From JAGPUQ01 sp050179115 (GTDB taxonomy: Bacteria; Pseudomonadota; Gammaproteobacteria; Pseudomonadales; Porticoccaceae), in the NCBI GenBank assembly GCA_050179115.1, contig JBFXFL010000054.1:1-13586 (forward strand): DNA of 13,586 nt, read 5' to 3'. Every line of letters begins with the position of its first letter. Position 1 is the first letter of the stretch. Shown here piece by piece: positions 1 to 6,126 of this stretch. The position numbers were made by a program, and so were the translations under genes. Below the pieces are notes generated by a model, which ran no database searches, was not told the origin of the DNA, and was given only the letters and a program-made list of their open reading frames with translations.

Positions 1-2
1 GG

Positions 3-41
3 GATTGCCGGATGCGCCTTCGGCTTATCCGGCCTACGGGG
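3..41. repeat. REP-like palindrome, type A copy 1
   Basis: A 39-base unit found again, base for base, at 1036-1074. Its core at 7-33 is an imperfect palindrome: GCCGGAT pairs with ATCCGGC, and inside it GCC pairs with GGC around a TTC loop. This resembles the REP/PU elements of enterobacteria in both sequence and structure. It lies downstream of the nadC stop, where such hairpins often stabilise 3' ends. That role is inferred. Confidence 0.75.
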
Positions 42-53
42 TGCGGGCGTAGC

Positions 54-87
54 CGTAGGGCGGGTAAGCGCAGCGCACCCGCCGGGA
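54..87. repeat. REP-like palindrome, type B copy 1
   Basis: A 34-base unit that matches 1822-1855 with two mismatches. At 59-83, GGCGGGT pairs with ACCCGCC, with an inner GCG/CGC stem and a two-base AA bulge. It lies 12 bases after the type A copy and about 20 bases before the nadC stop codon on the opposite strand, so nadC transcripts would read into both palindromes. Confidence 0.7.
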
Positions 88-106
88 CGCCGGGATGCGG
101 CGATTG

Positions 107-976
107 TTACGGGTCCAGCCTGGGGGCGCCGCTCGCCAGCAACCGGAAGGACAGATCGATGGCGCGCAGGTGTTTGGTCAGGGCGCCGGTCGAAACAAAG
201 TCCACGCCCGTCGCGGCGTAACGGCCCAGCGACGGTTCGTCGATGTTGCCGGACACCTCGTACTCGGTGGCGCCTTCGCCGCGCAGTGCGACGGCAGCGG
301 CGATATCCGCAACCGTGAAATTGTCGAGCATGATGCGTTCGACGCCCGCCGCCAGCGCTTGCCGGCACTCGTCGAGGTTTTCCACTTCCACTTCCACCGG
401 CTTGCCCGGTGCTACCTTGCGCGCGGCGGCGACCGCGGCGCCGATCCCGCCGCAGGCCGCGATGTGGTTTTCCTTGATCAGAAAGGCATCGTGGAGTCCG
501 ATCCGGTGGTTGCTGCAGCCGCCCACGCGGACCGCGTATTTCTGCGCCAGCCGCAGCCCCGGAATGGTCTTGCGCGTGTCGAGCACGGTGACGCCGGTGC
601 CGGCGGCCAGGTCGCGGTAGCGGCGCGCCGCCGTGGCGGTGCCGGAGAGGGTTTGGAGAAAATTGAGCGCGCTGCGCTCGCCGGTGAGCAGGGCGCGGGC
701 GTCGCCTGCGAGTTCGCACAGGGTCTGGTCGGCGCGCACGGCATCGCCCTCGGCGGCCAGCCAGCGGATGTCGATGGCGGGGTCGAGTCGGGCGAACACG
801 GCGTCCGCCCAGGGAATGCCGCACAGCACGGCGCTTTCGCGGGTGAGGATGCGCGCGCGGGCGGCGGTCCCGGCGGGAATCAGTTGTGCGGTGATGTCGC
901 CGCTGCCGACATCTTCCGCCAGTACCTGCGTGACCAGGCGTTCGATATCGGCGCGTAGTTGGGGATCGAGGATCAC
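107..976 (-). CDS. nadC: Nicotinate-nucleotide pyrophosphorylase (carboxylating)
   Basis: Quinolinate phosphoribosyltransferase. It converts quinolinate and PRPP to nicotinate mononucleotide, CO2 and pyrophosphate in de novo NAD synthesis in the cytoplasm. The 289-residue length is normal for the family. Visible motifs are the N-terminal LAEDVGSGDIT (19-29), the TGERSALNFLQ segment (98-108), the DTRKTIPGLR phosphoribosyl and quinolinate loop (133-142), K146, GGCSNHR (152-158) and KENH (168-171). The start is GTG; no better upstream start is seen and MILDPQLR aligns with a normal N-terminus. A TATAAT box lies about 28 bases upstream (1004-1009, minus strand). The gene is divergent from the MNT/HEPN module. 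In E. coli and Pseudomonas, nadC also lies beside ampDE. Confidence 0.97.
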   Translation of the reverse strand: MILDPQLRADIERLVTQVLAEDVGSGDITAQLIPAGTAARARILTRESAVLCGIPWADAVFARLDPAIDIRWLAAEGDAVRADQTLCELAGDARALLTGERSALNFLQTLSGTATAARRYRDLAAGTGVTVLDTRKTIPGLRLAQKYAVRVGGCSNHRIGLHDAFLIKENHIAACGGIGAAVAAARKVAPGKPVEVEVENLDECRQALAAGVERIMLDNFTVADIAAAVALRGEGATEYEVSGNIDEPSLGRYAATGVDFVSTGALTKHLRAIDLSFRLLASGAPRLDP

Positions 977-1003
977 GGCGTTGGCTCGGCGGCAGGGGTG
1001 ATC

Positions 1004-1009
1004 ATTATA
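1004..1009 (-). promoter_or_regulatory. Candidate -10 box for nadC
   Basis: A perfect TATAAT on the minus strand, which would start transcription about 20 bases before the nadC GTG. No good -35 match is visible at 16-18 bases spacing, so the call rests on the -10 and its position only. Confidence 0.4.
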
Positions 1010-1035
1010 GAGGTCGCCGTCGGTGCGGATGAGGC

Positions 1036-1074
1036 GATTGCCGGATGCGCCTTCGGCTTATCCGGCCTACGGGG
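1036..1074. repeat. REP-like palindrome, type A copy 2
   Basis: Identical over 39 bases to 3-41, with its palindromic core at 1040-1066. It sits between the nadC promoter region and the start of the MNT gene, so the two type A copies bracket nadC. Flanking bases differ from those of copy 1, so the repeat ends close to the stated limits. Confidence 0.75.
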
Positions 1075-1159
1075 CGGGGGCCAGAAGCCGCCATGGGTCT
1101 CGCCGAATATGCCCGGCCATGGCACCATGAACGCACGGATAGAGCATCGGCCCGCAACC

Positions 1160-1471
1160 ATGGTCTGGGATCGAGTAGAACAAGCCCGCGACAATCTCGC
1201 CGAGCTGTGCCGGCGGCATGCCGTCCATCGGCTGTCGCTGTTCGGTTCGGCCACCGGGCCCGAGTTCGACCCGACGCACAGCGACCTCGATTTTTTCGTC
1301 GAATTCCGCGAGCTGGCGCCGTCCGCCTATGCCGAGGCCTACTTCGCACTCTGGGAGGATCTGCAGCGGTTGTTCGGCAGGCCGGTTGATCTGCTCACTG
1401 AGTCGGCATTGGGGAATCCCTATCTGCGCAACGCCGTCGAACAAAGCAGGATCGAGCTGTATGCCGCATGA
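1160..1471 (+). CDS. MNT-family nucleotidyltransferase (MntA-like antitoxin)
   Basis: A minimal nucleotidyltransferase of about 103 residues. The active-site signature is LFGS followed by 11 residues and DLDFFVEF (GS-X11-DXD; the spacing varies in this family), and RPVDLL downstream supplies the probable third acidic residue. In characterised MntA-HepT pairs such as that of Shewanella oneidensis, this enzyme transfers AMP groups to a tyrosine of the HEPN toxin and so neutralises it. The gene overlaps the following HEPN gene by 11 bases, the usual order and coupling for these modules. The start is uncertain: in-frame ATGs at 1127 (114 aa) and 1160 (103 aa) both lack a clear ribosome site. I chose 1160 because it places the GS motif at residues 29-30, typical of the family. 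The reading frame stays open upstream to 959 but runs through the REP element and is not coding there. Confidence 0.85.
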   Translation: MVWDRVEQARDNLAELCRRHAVHRLSLFGSATGPEFDPTHSDLDFFVEFRELAPSAYAEAYFALWEDLQRLFGRPVDLLTESALGNPYLRNAVEQSRIELYAA

Positions 1472-1810
1472 TCCACGCAAATATGTGTACGACATCCGGC
1501 AGGCGGCCCATCACATACTGGATTTCACCGCAGACAAGTCGTTTGAGGACTACCAGGCCGACCTGCTGCTGCGCTCCGGTGTCGAGCGCCAGTTCGAAAT
1601 CATTGGCGAAGCCCTCAATCAATTGGCGCGGGTCGCACCGGAAATCGCCGCTCGCGTTCCGGAGCATCGCAGAATCATCAGCTTCCGAAATCTTCTGATA
1701 CATGGCTATGCGACTATCGATGCCCGCATCGTTGGGGAGTGATCGAGGCGAAGCTGCCCGAACTGGCGCATGTGGCCAAGGCACTCCTCGAGGCGGAGTC
1801 AGGCGGGTGA
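1461..1810 (+). pseudogene. HepT-like HEPN (DUF86) toxin, frameshifted near its C-terminus
   Basis: HEPN-domain RNase toxin paired with the upstream MNT antitoxin. The frame from ATG 1461 gives 93 residues and stops at TGA 1740-1742. It contains the catalytic RX4HXY motif as R76, H81 and Y83 (RNLLIHGY); in characterised pairs this tyrosine is the one the antitoxin modifies. The expected continuation WGVIEAKLPELAHVAKALL is present one frame back from the TGG at 1733 and ends at TGA 1808-1810. Restoring one base near 1731-1733 would give about 116 residues, the usual family length. The last helix is therefore out of frame, by a real deletion or a sequencing error. A programmed -1 shift would also join the parts, but I see no slippery heptamer. 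If the deletion is real, the product keeps its active site but lacks its terminal helix, so activity and antitoxin binding are uncertain. Confidence 0.85.
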
Positions 1811-1821
1811 TTGCGGGTTAT

Positions 1822-1855
1822 CGTAGGCCGGGTAAGCGCAGCGCACCCGCGGGGA
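1822..1855. repeat. REP-like palindrome, type B copy 2
   Basis: Matches 54-87 at 32 of 34 bases. The two differences remove the outer two base pairs of the stem, leaving CGGGT/ACCCG plus the inner GCG/CGC. It lies 11 bases after the restored end of the HEPN frame, so the toxin-antitoxin module has a type A repeat on its left and a type B repeat on its right. Confidence 0.65.
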
Positions 1856-1871
1856 TGTCTGCCCCGGCGCC

Positions 1872-1901
1872 TTGACAGGCTCGGTCGGAATATTCAAAGA
1901 T
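1872..1901 (+). promoter_or_regulatory. Possible sigma-70 promoter for the DUF1631 gene
   Basis: A perfect -35 TTGACA (1872-1877) is followed after 18 bases by AAAGAT (1896-1901), a mediocre -10, in the most AT-rich stretch of this intergenic region. It would give a leader of about 85 bases before ATG 1995. The TTG of this -35 is also a possible but unlikely translation start for the long reading frame. Confidence 0.35.
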
Positions 1902-1994
1902 CGCTGCAACATTTTGATTATTAAATGGTTTGCGCGTGCCTTGCCGGCTGGCCTCCGACCCCATCGACCCCCGCTCCCCGCCGGACGTGGCGCG

Positions 1995-4076
1995 ATGGCG
2001 GTGAGCTGTGAGGCGGCATTGCGCATGCTCCGGGAGCGCGCCCGGCAGTTCGTGTCCAACGCCATGGCCGCCTGCGTGGCGAGCGCCAACGACAGTCTGT
2101 TCGAGCTGACCAAAGCGGCCCCGGATGCCGCCACGCAAACGCGCTATCTGGATGCGATGCGCTTGTGGCACGGGGCCCGCCGCAGCCTGGCCGATGCGCT
2201 TCTGACCAGTGTCGACAGTGCCTTCACGGCGCTGGGGGAGCGAATCCCCGCGCCGCCGGCGGTCGTCCCCGGCGCGTCACTGGGTCTGGCCTCGGATGAA
2301 GATCTGGACGAACTCATCGCGATCAATGCCATGGTGGCCGAGACGATGGCGCTCATGGACGCCGTGCTCGGGCGCCTGCTCGGGCGCGTGGAAGCGCTGT
2401 GTGGAGCAATCCTGGCGCCGCACGAGTTTCCACTGACACCGCACTTCATGCTCACCCGACTGGCGCGGGAAATGGATCATCTGGGGCTGGCGCCGCAGGC
2501 ACGGCTGGCGATTCTGCGCGCCTGCCACGCGACCCAGTCACGGACCTTGCCGGGGGTGGTCGCGCAGGCGGATGAGCTGCTTGAACAGCTGGGCGTGGCG
2601 CCGCGCCGCGATCCTCTGGCCCCGGCGTTGGTTGGCGGGCGCGCCGATGCGGTCGCGATGCCGGCCGGTGCGGCGAGCGCGCCTGGGTCATCCGGCGCAG
2701 CCTCTGGCGAAGGCGTCCGTCCCGACCCCGACCGGCCTGCCCCGGAGGCCGCATGCAGCGCGCTGCTGGATGGCTTGCGTCGGCTGGTGCCGGTCCGGGG
2801 CGGAAGACGCCAGAGTATCAGGACACGCCTCGAGGGCGCACTGGCACGCATGGGGCGCAGCCTTGCGGACCTGGATCCCGAGGACCTGCATCGCGTGCAA
2901 TTGGTGGATGCGCTGTTCGACGAGATGGCCAACGAAACCTGGATGCCGGCGGCGCTGGGCGAGCTCCTGGCGGCGGCGGACATCGCGGTGGTGGCCCTCG
3001 CGAGCGCCGATCCGACCTTCCTGACCAAACCGCTGCACCCGGCGCGGCGGCTGCTCCAGGAGATCATTGTTGCGGCAACCGATTTCCTGCACATGGAAAA
3101 CTATGCCGACCAGGAATTGTTCCGGCGCGCCGGCGAAGCCATTGATCGACTGACGGAACTGCGGGCCGATCCGGAGCGGTTGGCGGCACTGCTGATTGAA
3201 TTCGTTTCGTTGGTGGAGCGGGAGCGGGAGCAGGGCGAACGCCGCGCCGCGCCCGCCCTGCGGGACGCTTCCAGCCGGGAGCGGACCGATGCCGCGCACG
3301 CACGGGTGGCGCGGATTCTCAACGATCGCGTGACCGGGCGCGGCTATCCGCTGGCGCTGATCGACATGCTCGAGCGCGGCTGGTGTCGCGTGCTCTTCGA
3401 CGCCTGGTTGAAGCATGGCGAGCAGTCGTCGCAATGGCGCGGCGCCGTTCATCTGCTGGATCAGTTGGTCGGCGTGATGGGCGACGTCGAACCCGATCAG
3501 GAGCTGGTTGCGCGGCTGCTGGAAGCCCTGGCCGCCCATCTGGATGCCATTGCGCTGGACCCCTTCGACGCGCGCCGCCTGCTCGACAGCCTGCGCCTGT
3601 GCTTGTGCGCGGATGCCATACCCAGGGTGACGCCCGGTCCGGTGACGCCCAGCCCGGCTCCGCCCAGCCTGGTGCTGACCCCGGGGGAGGCTCGGGAGCT
3701 CGATGATCCGCGGCTCCTGGTGGTGGCGAACCGTCTTGAGCTGGCGTTGCCGGGTCATCCGGCGCGGGTGGCGCACGAGGGTGCCGCGGACCTCGACGAG
3801 TTCGACCTGGGGCTTGTCGATGCGCTGCGTCCCGGGAGCTGGGTCGAGTTTCGCGATGCCGCGGGCGACGCGCGCAGGGCGCAGCTACTGGGCGTGGTCC
3901 AGCCCGCCGATACCCATGTGTTCGGCGACCCGGATGGCACGGTGTTCCGGCAGCTGCCGCGTTTGCGGCTGGCGCTGGCGTTGCGCGAGGGCAGCGCGCT
4001 GGTGCTCGATCACGCGCCGTTGTTTGACCGGGCGCTCGCGCGGGCGTCGCGCCGGGTTGCGGCCGGGTGCGAATGA
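1995..4076 (+). CDS. DUF1631 family protein
   Basis: A large protein of 693 residues with no known reaction. Family members have been mislabelled thymidine phosphorylase. It matches DUF1631 across its length: an N-terminal helical part (ALRMLRERARQFVSNAM...), the SLGLASDEDLDELIAINAMV segment near residue 93, helical blocks through the middle, and a C-terminal part from about residue 610 (PGSWVEFRDAAGDARRAQLL, then HVFGDPDG and PLFDRAL) that looks like a small beta domain. Low-complexity linkers rich in Ala, Pro and Ser lie near residues 220-253 and 542-566. I chose ATG 1995 over an upstream TTG at 1872 because family similarity begins just after it and the upstream part looks like a promoter; neither start has a strong ribosome site. 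Pseudomonas aeruginosa carries a relative between nadC and ampD, as here. No signal peptide or membrane span is visible. Confidence 0.88.
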   Translation: MAVSCEAALRMLRERARQFVSNAMAACVASANDSLFELTKAAPDAATQTRYLDAMRLWHGARRSLADALLTSVDSAFTALGERIPAPPAVVPGASLGLASDEDLDELIAINAMVAETMALMDAVLGRLLGRVEALCGAILAPHEFPLTPHFMLTRLAREMDHLGLAPQARLAILRACHATQSRTLPGVVAQADELLEQLGVAPRRDPLAPALVGGRADAVAMPAGAASAPGSSGAASGEGVRPDPDRPAPEAACSALLDGLRRLVPVRGGRRQSIRTRLEGALARMGRSLADLDPEDLHRVQLVDALFDEMANETWMPAALGELLAAADIAVVALASADPTFLTKPLHPARRLLQEIIVAATDFLHMENYADQELFRRAGEAIDRLTELRADPERLAALLIEFVSLVEREREQGERRAAPALRDASSRERTDAAHARVARILNDRVTGRGYPLALIDMLERGWCRVLFDAWLKHGEQSSQWRGAVHLLDQLVGVMGDVEPDQELVARLLEALAAHLDAIALDPFDARRLLDSLRLCLCADAIPRVTPGPVTPSPAPPSLVLTPGEARELDDPRLLVVANRLELALPGHPARVAHEGAADLDEFDLGLVDALRPGSWVEFRDAAGDARRAQLLGVVQPADTHVFGDPDGTVFRQLPRLRLALALREGSALVLDHAPLFDRALARASRRVAAGCE

Positions 4077-4203
4077 GCGGTGACCGGTACTGATGCGCCG
4101 CAGAGGCGTTCCGGTGGTCAAATCCCGGGCGCTGGCGTAGTCTGGACCCATCTCGGCCCATCCCGTTGCCATGATGCCCTTTGCCACCATGCCCGTTGCG
4201 AGA

Positions 4204-4767
4204 ATGAATGGTGCAATCGTTTCCCGGGGTTGGCTCCCGGACGCGCGCCGCCTGCCGTCGCCCAACTTCGATGCGCGGCCCCATGGCGAGATTTCGCTGC
4301 TGGTGATCCACAACATTTCATTGCCGCCCGGCGAGTTTGGTGGCGAGGCGGTGGCGCGATTGTTCTTGAATCAGCTCGACTGCGCCGCGCACCCGGCCTT
4401 TGCGGAGCTGGCGGGGCTGCGGGTGTCGGCGCACCTGTTGATCGACCGCGGTGGCGCCATCACCCAGTTCGTGGCGTTCGGTGATCGCGCCTGGCACGCC
4501 GGTCGGTCGCGCTTTGCCGGGCGCCCCGATTGCAACGATTTCGCCATCGGCATCGAGTTGGAAGGCACCGATACCTCCGGTTACACGGAGGCCCAGATGC
4601 AGGTGCTTGCCGCGACCACGGCGACCTTGATGAAGTGCTATCCGGCGCTCGCGCCCCAGCGCATTGTCGGGCACTGCCACATCGCGCCGGGCCGCAAAAC
4701 CGATCCCGGGCCCGGCTTTGACTGGAATCGTCTGCATAGCCTGCTGGCACAGGAGTCCGTCTCGTGA
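4204..4767 (+). CDS. ampD: 1,6-anhydro-N-acetylmuramyl-L-alanine amidase AmpD
   Basis: Cytoplasmic zinc amidase that cuts the stem peptide from anhydro-muropeptides during peptidoglycan recycling. By lowering those ligands, it keeps AmpR-controlled beta-lactamase silent where that system exists. Numbering from the longer reading frame starting at 4171: zinc ligands H47 (in LLVIHNISLPPGEFGG), H168 and D178, catalytic K176 (APGRKTDPGPGFDW) and E129 (IGIELEGTDT). The residue two after zinc ligand H168 is His, where E. coli AmpD has Asp. The start is uncertain: ATGs at 4171, 4174, 4189 and 4204 are in frame and none has a clear ribosome site. ATG 4204 gives 187 residues, closest to the 183 of E. 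coli. The stop overlaps the ampE start by 4 bases, so the two are probably translationally coupled. Confidence 0.95.
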   Translation: MNGAIVSRGWLPDARRLPSPNFDARPHGEISLLVIHNISLPPGEFGGEAVARLFLNQLDCAAHPAFAELAGLRVSAHLLIDRGGAITQFVAFGDRAWHAGRSRFAGRPDCNDFAIGIELEGTDTSGYTEAQMQVLAATTATLMKCYPALAPQRIVGHCHIAPGRKTDPGPGFDWNRLHSLLAQESVS

Positions 4768-5570
4768 AACTCATGGTCATGCTGCTCGTGGTGTTGTGGC
4801 GCCGGCGCCGGTCGCCCGGACCCCTGGCGTGGCCGGCGCGCTGGAACCCCGCCCTGGACGACACCGCCGGCACATTGCGCTGGCTGGCGGCCGCGCTGCT
4901 GCCGGCCGTACTGGTCGCGTTATTGCTGTGGCTGGGCGGCGCCTGGCTCTGGGGGCTGGCCGGAGGCGCCGTGGCGCTGGTGGTGCTGGCGAATTGCCTG
5001 GGCGTCACCGACTGGCGTCCTACCCTCGCAAATCTGGCCGAGGACAGCGAGCGCGGCGATCTTCAGGGTGCGTTGCGGCGCCTCGACGATCTCGCCGACC
5101 ATCAAAATGCCGGTGACATTCAGGATCTCGCCGGGCTGCGCGCCGCTGCGCGGGACAAACTGGCGTTGCGCTTTTTGCGCGAATGGTTCGCCGTGCTGTT
5201 CTGGTTCGCTCTGCTGGGCGCGCCCGGTGCGCTGGCGTATCGCTGCCTGGAGCGGGTCGCGGTGACCAGCGCGGGCGCCGCGCGGCTGCTGGCATGGATC
5301 GAGTGGCCGGCGCTGCGCGCCTTTGGTTTCGTGGTAGTGGCAAGCGGACATCCGGGGCGCGGGATGGGTGTCTGGGCGGAGTCGTTGCTGGCGCGCACCG
5401 ACGCGGCCCGGGTCGCGGGTGCCTATGTGGATGCGGCGCTCGACCCGCCGCCGCAGGGCATGACACCCGAGGCGGAATTGGCGACCGAGGTGCGTGCGCT
5501 GGACGAGGTGTTCCGCCGCGCGGTGCTGGGCTGGCTGGTGGTGACGGCCGTGCTGATGGTTACTTTCTGA
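4764..5570 (+). CDS. ampE: AmpE, inner-membrane regulatory signalling protein
   Basis: A membrane protein of 268 residues encoded with ampD; its exact activity is not settled. Hydrophobic segments lie near residues 1-12, 40-78 (two spans around LLPAVLVALLLWLGGAWLWG), 141-162 (FAVLFWFALLGAPGALAYRC) and the extreme C-terminus (LGWLVVTAVLMVTF). The FAVLFWFALLGAPGALAYR segment is the clearest AmpE signature. A charged cytoplasmic loop containing RRLDDLADHQ separates the spans. The start is GTG within the ampD stop region (GTGA overlap). The gene ends 18 bases from the stop of the convergent adenosyltransferase gene, with no obvious T-tailed terminator between them. Confidence 0.9.
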   Translation: MKLMVMLLVVLWRRRRSPGPLAWPARWNPALDDTAGTLRWLAAALLPAVLVALLLWLGGAWLWGLAGGAVALVVLANCLGVTDWRPTLANLAEDSERGDLQGALRRLDDLADHQNAGDIQDLAGLRAAARDKLALRFLREWFAVLFWFALLGAPGALAYRCLERVAVTSAGAARLLAWIEWPALRAFGFVVVASGHPGRGMGVWAESLLARTDAARVAGAYVDAALDPPPQGMTPEAELATEVRALDEVFRRAVLGWLVVTAVLMVTF

Positions 5571-5588
5571 GCAGCGCGGCAGCTCGGG

Positions 5589-6125
5589 TCAGCGCCCGTT
5601 GCGGGGCTGCCACACCACATCGCCGCCCGCGCGTGCCGCCAGGGTGCGGGCGACGGCGAACAGCAGGTCCGAGAGCCGGTTGAGGTAACCGCCGGCTTCG
5701 GGCGCCACCGATTCGGCGGCCGCGGCGGCGACCAGATCCCGCTCGGCGCGCCGGCACACGGCGCGTGCCACATGGGCCAATGCCACGGCGGGGCTGCCGC
5801 CGGGGACCACAAACTGGCGCAGGGGCGGTAGCGCGGCACACAGGTCATCGATGGCCCGTTCCAGCGCGTCGATATCCGACGCGTCCAGAGTTGCGGGTGC
5901 CCCGGCGAGCGTTGCGCCAAGGTCGAACAACCGGTGTTGCACGGGCGCGAGCAGGGGCCGCAGGGGATCGTCCGGAGCAAATTGCGCGAGCAGCAAACCC
6001 AGCTGGGCGTTGCACTCGTCGATGCTGCCCAGTGCCTGGATGCGCGCGTCGTCCTTGCGCCGCCGGCTGCCGTCGGCGAGGCCGGTGTCGCCGCGGTCGC
6101 CGGTGCGGGTGTAGAGGCGTGTCAT
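5589..6125 (-). CDS. Cob(I)yrinic acid a,c-diamide adenosyltransferase, PduO/MMAB type
   Basis: Transfers the adenosyl group of ATP to cob(I)alamin or a corrinoid precursor, making coenzyme B12 in the cytoplasm. The 178-residue length fits the PduO-type core domain. Motifs are the N-terminal ATP loop TRTGDRGDT (6-14), GSIDECNAQLG (33-43), FVVPGGS (105-111), CRRAERDL (124-131, which includes the conserved Arg/Glu pair) and YLNRLSDLLFAVAR (147-160). The ATG at 6125 is one base beyond the ampG stop, so it is very probably co-transcribed with and coupled to ampG. The pairing has no obvious metabolic logic. No other cobalamin gene or riboswitch is visible in the window, so it could serve salvage or synthesis. 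Confidence 0.95.
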   Translation of the reverse strand: MTRLYTRTGDRGDTGLADGSRRRKDDARIQALGSIDECNAQLGLLLAQFAPDDPLRPLLAPVQHRLFDLGATLAGAPATLDASDIDALERAIDDLCAALPPLRQFVVPGGSPAVALAHVARAVCRRAERDLVAAAAAESVAPEAGGYLNRLSDLLFAVARTLAARAGGDVVWQPRNGR

Positions 6126-6126
6126 G

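Noticed and set aside
95..958. 287-residue plus-strand frame opposite nadC
   Set aside because: Antisense to a full-length nadC with all motifs; its sequence is low-complexity.
959..1159. Longer N-terminus for the MNT protein
   Set aside because: The extension runs through the REP-like palindrome and antisense to the nadC start; family similarity begins after 1160.
1725..1745. Programmed -1 frameshift in the HEPN gene
   Set aside because: A -1 shift after GTT would give the right protein, but no X XXY YYZ slippery heptamer or clear downstream stimulator is present, so a deletion or error is more likely.
2688..3776. 362-residue minus-strand frame inside the DUF1631 gene
   Set aside because: Antisense shadow, rich in Arg, Gln and His, with no domain and no start signals.
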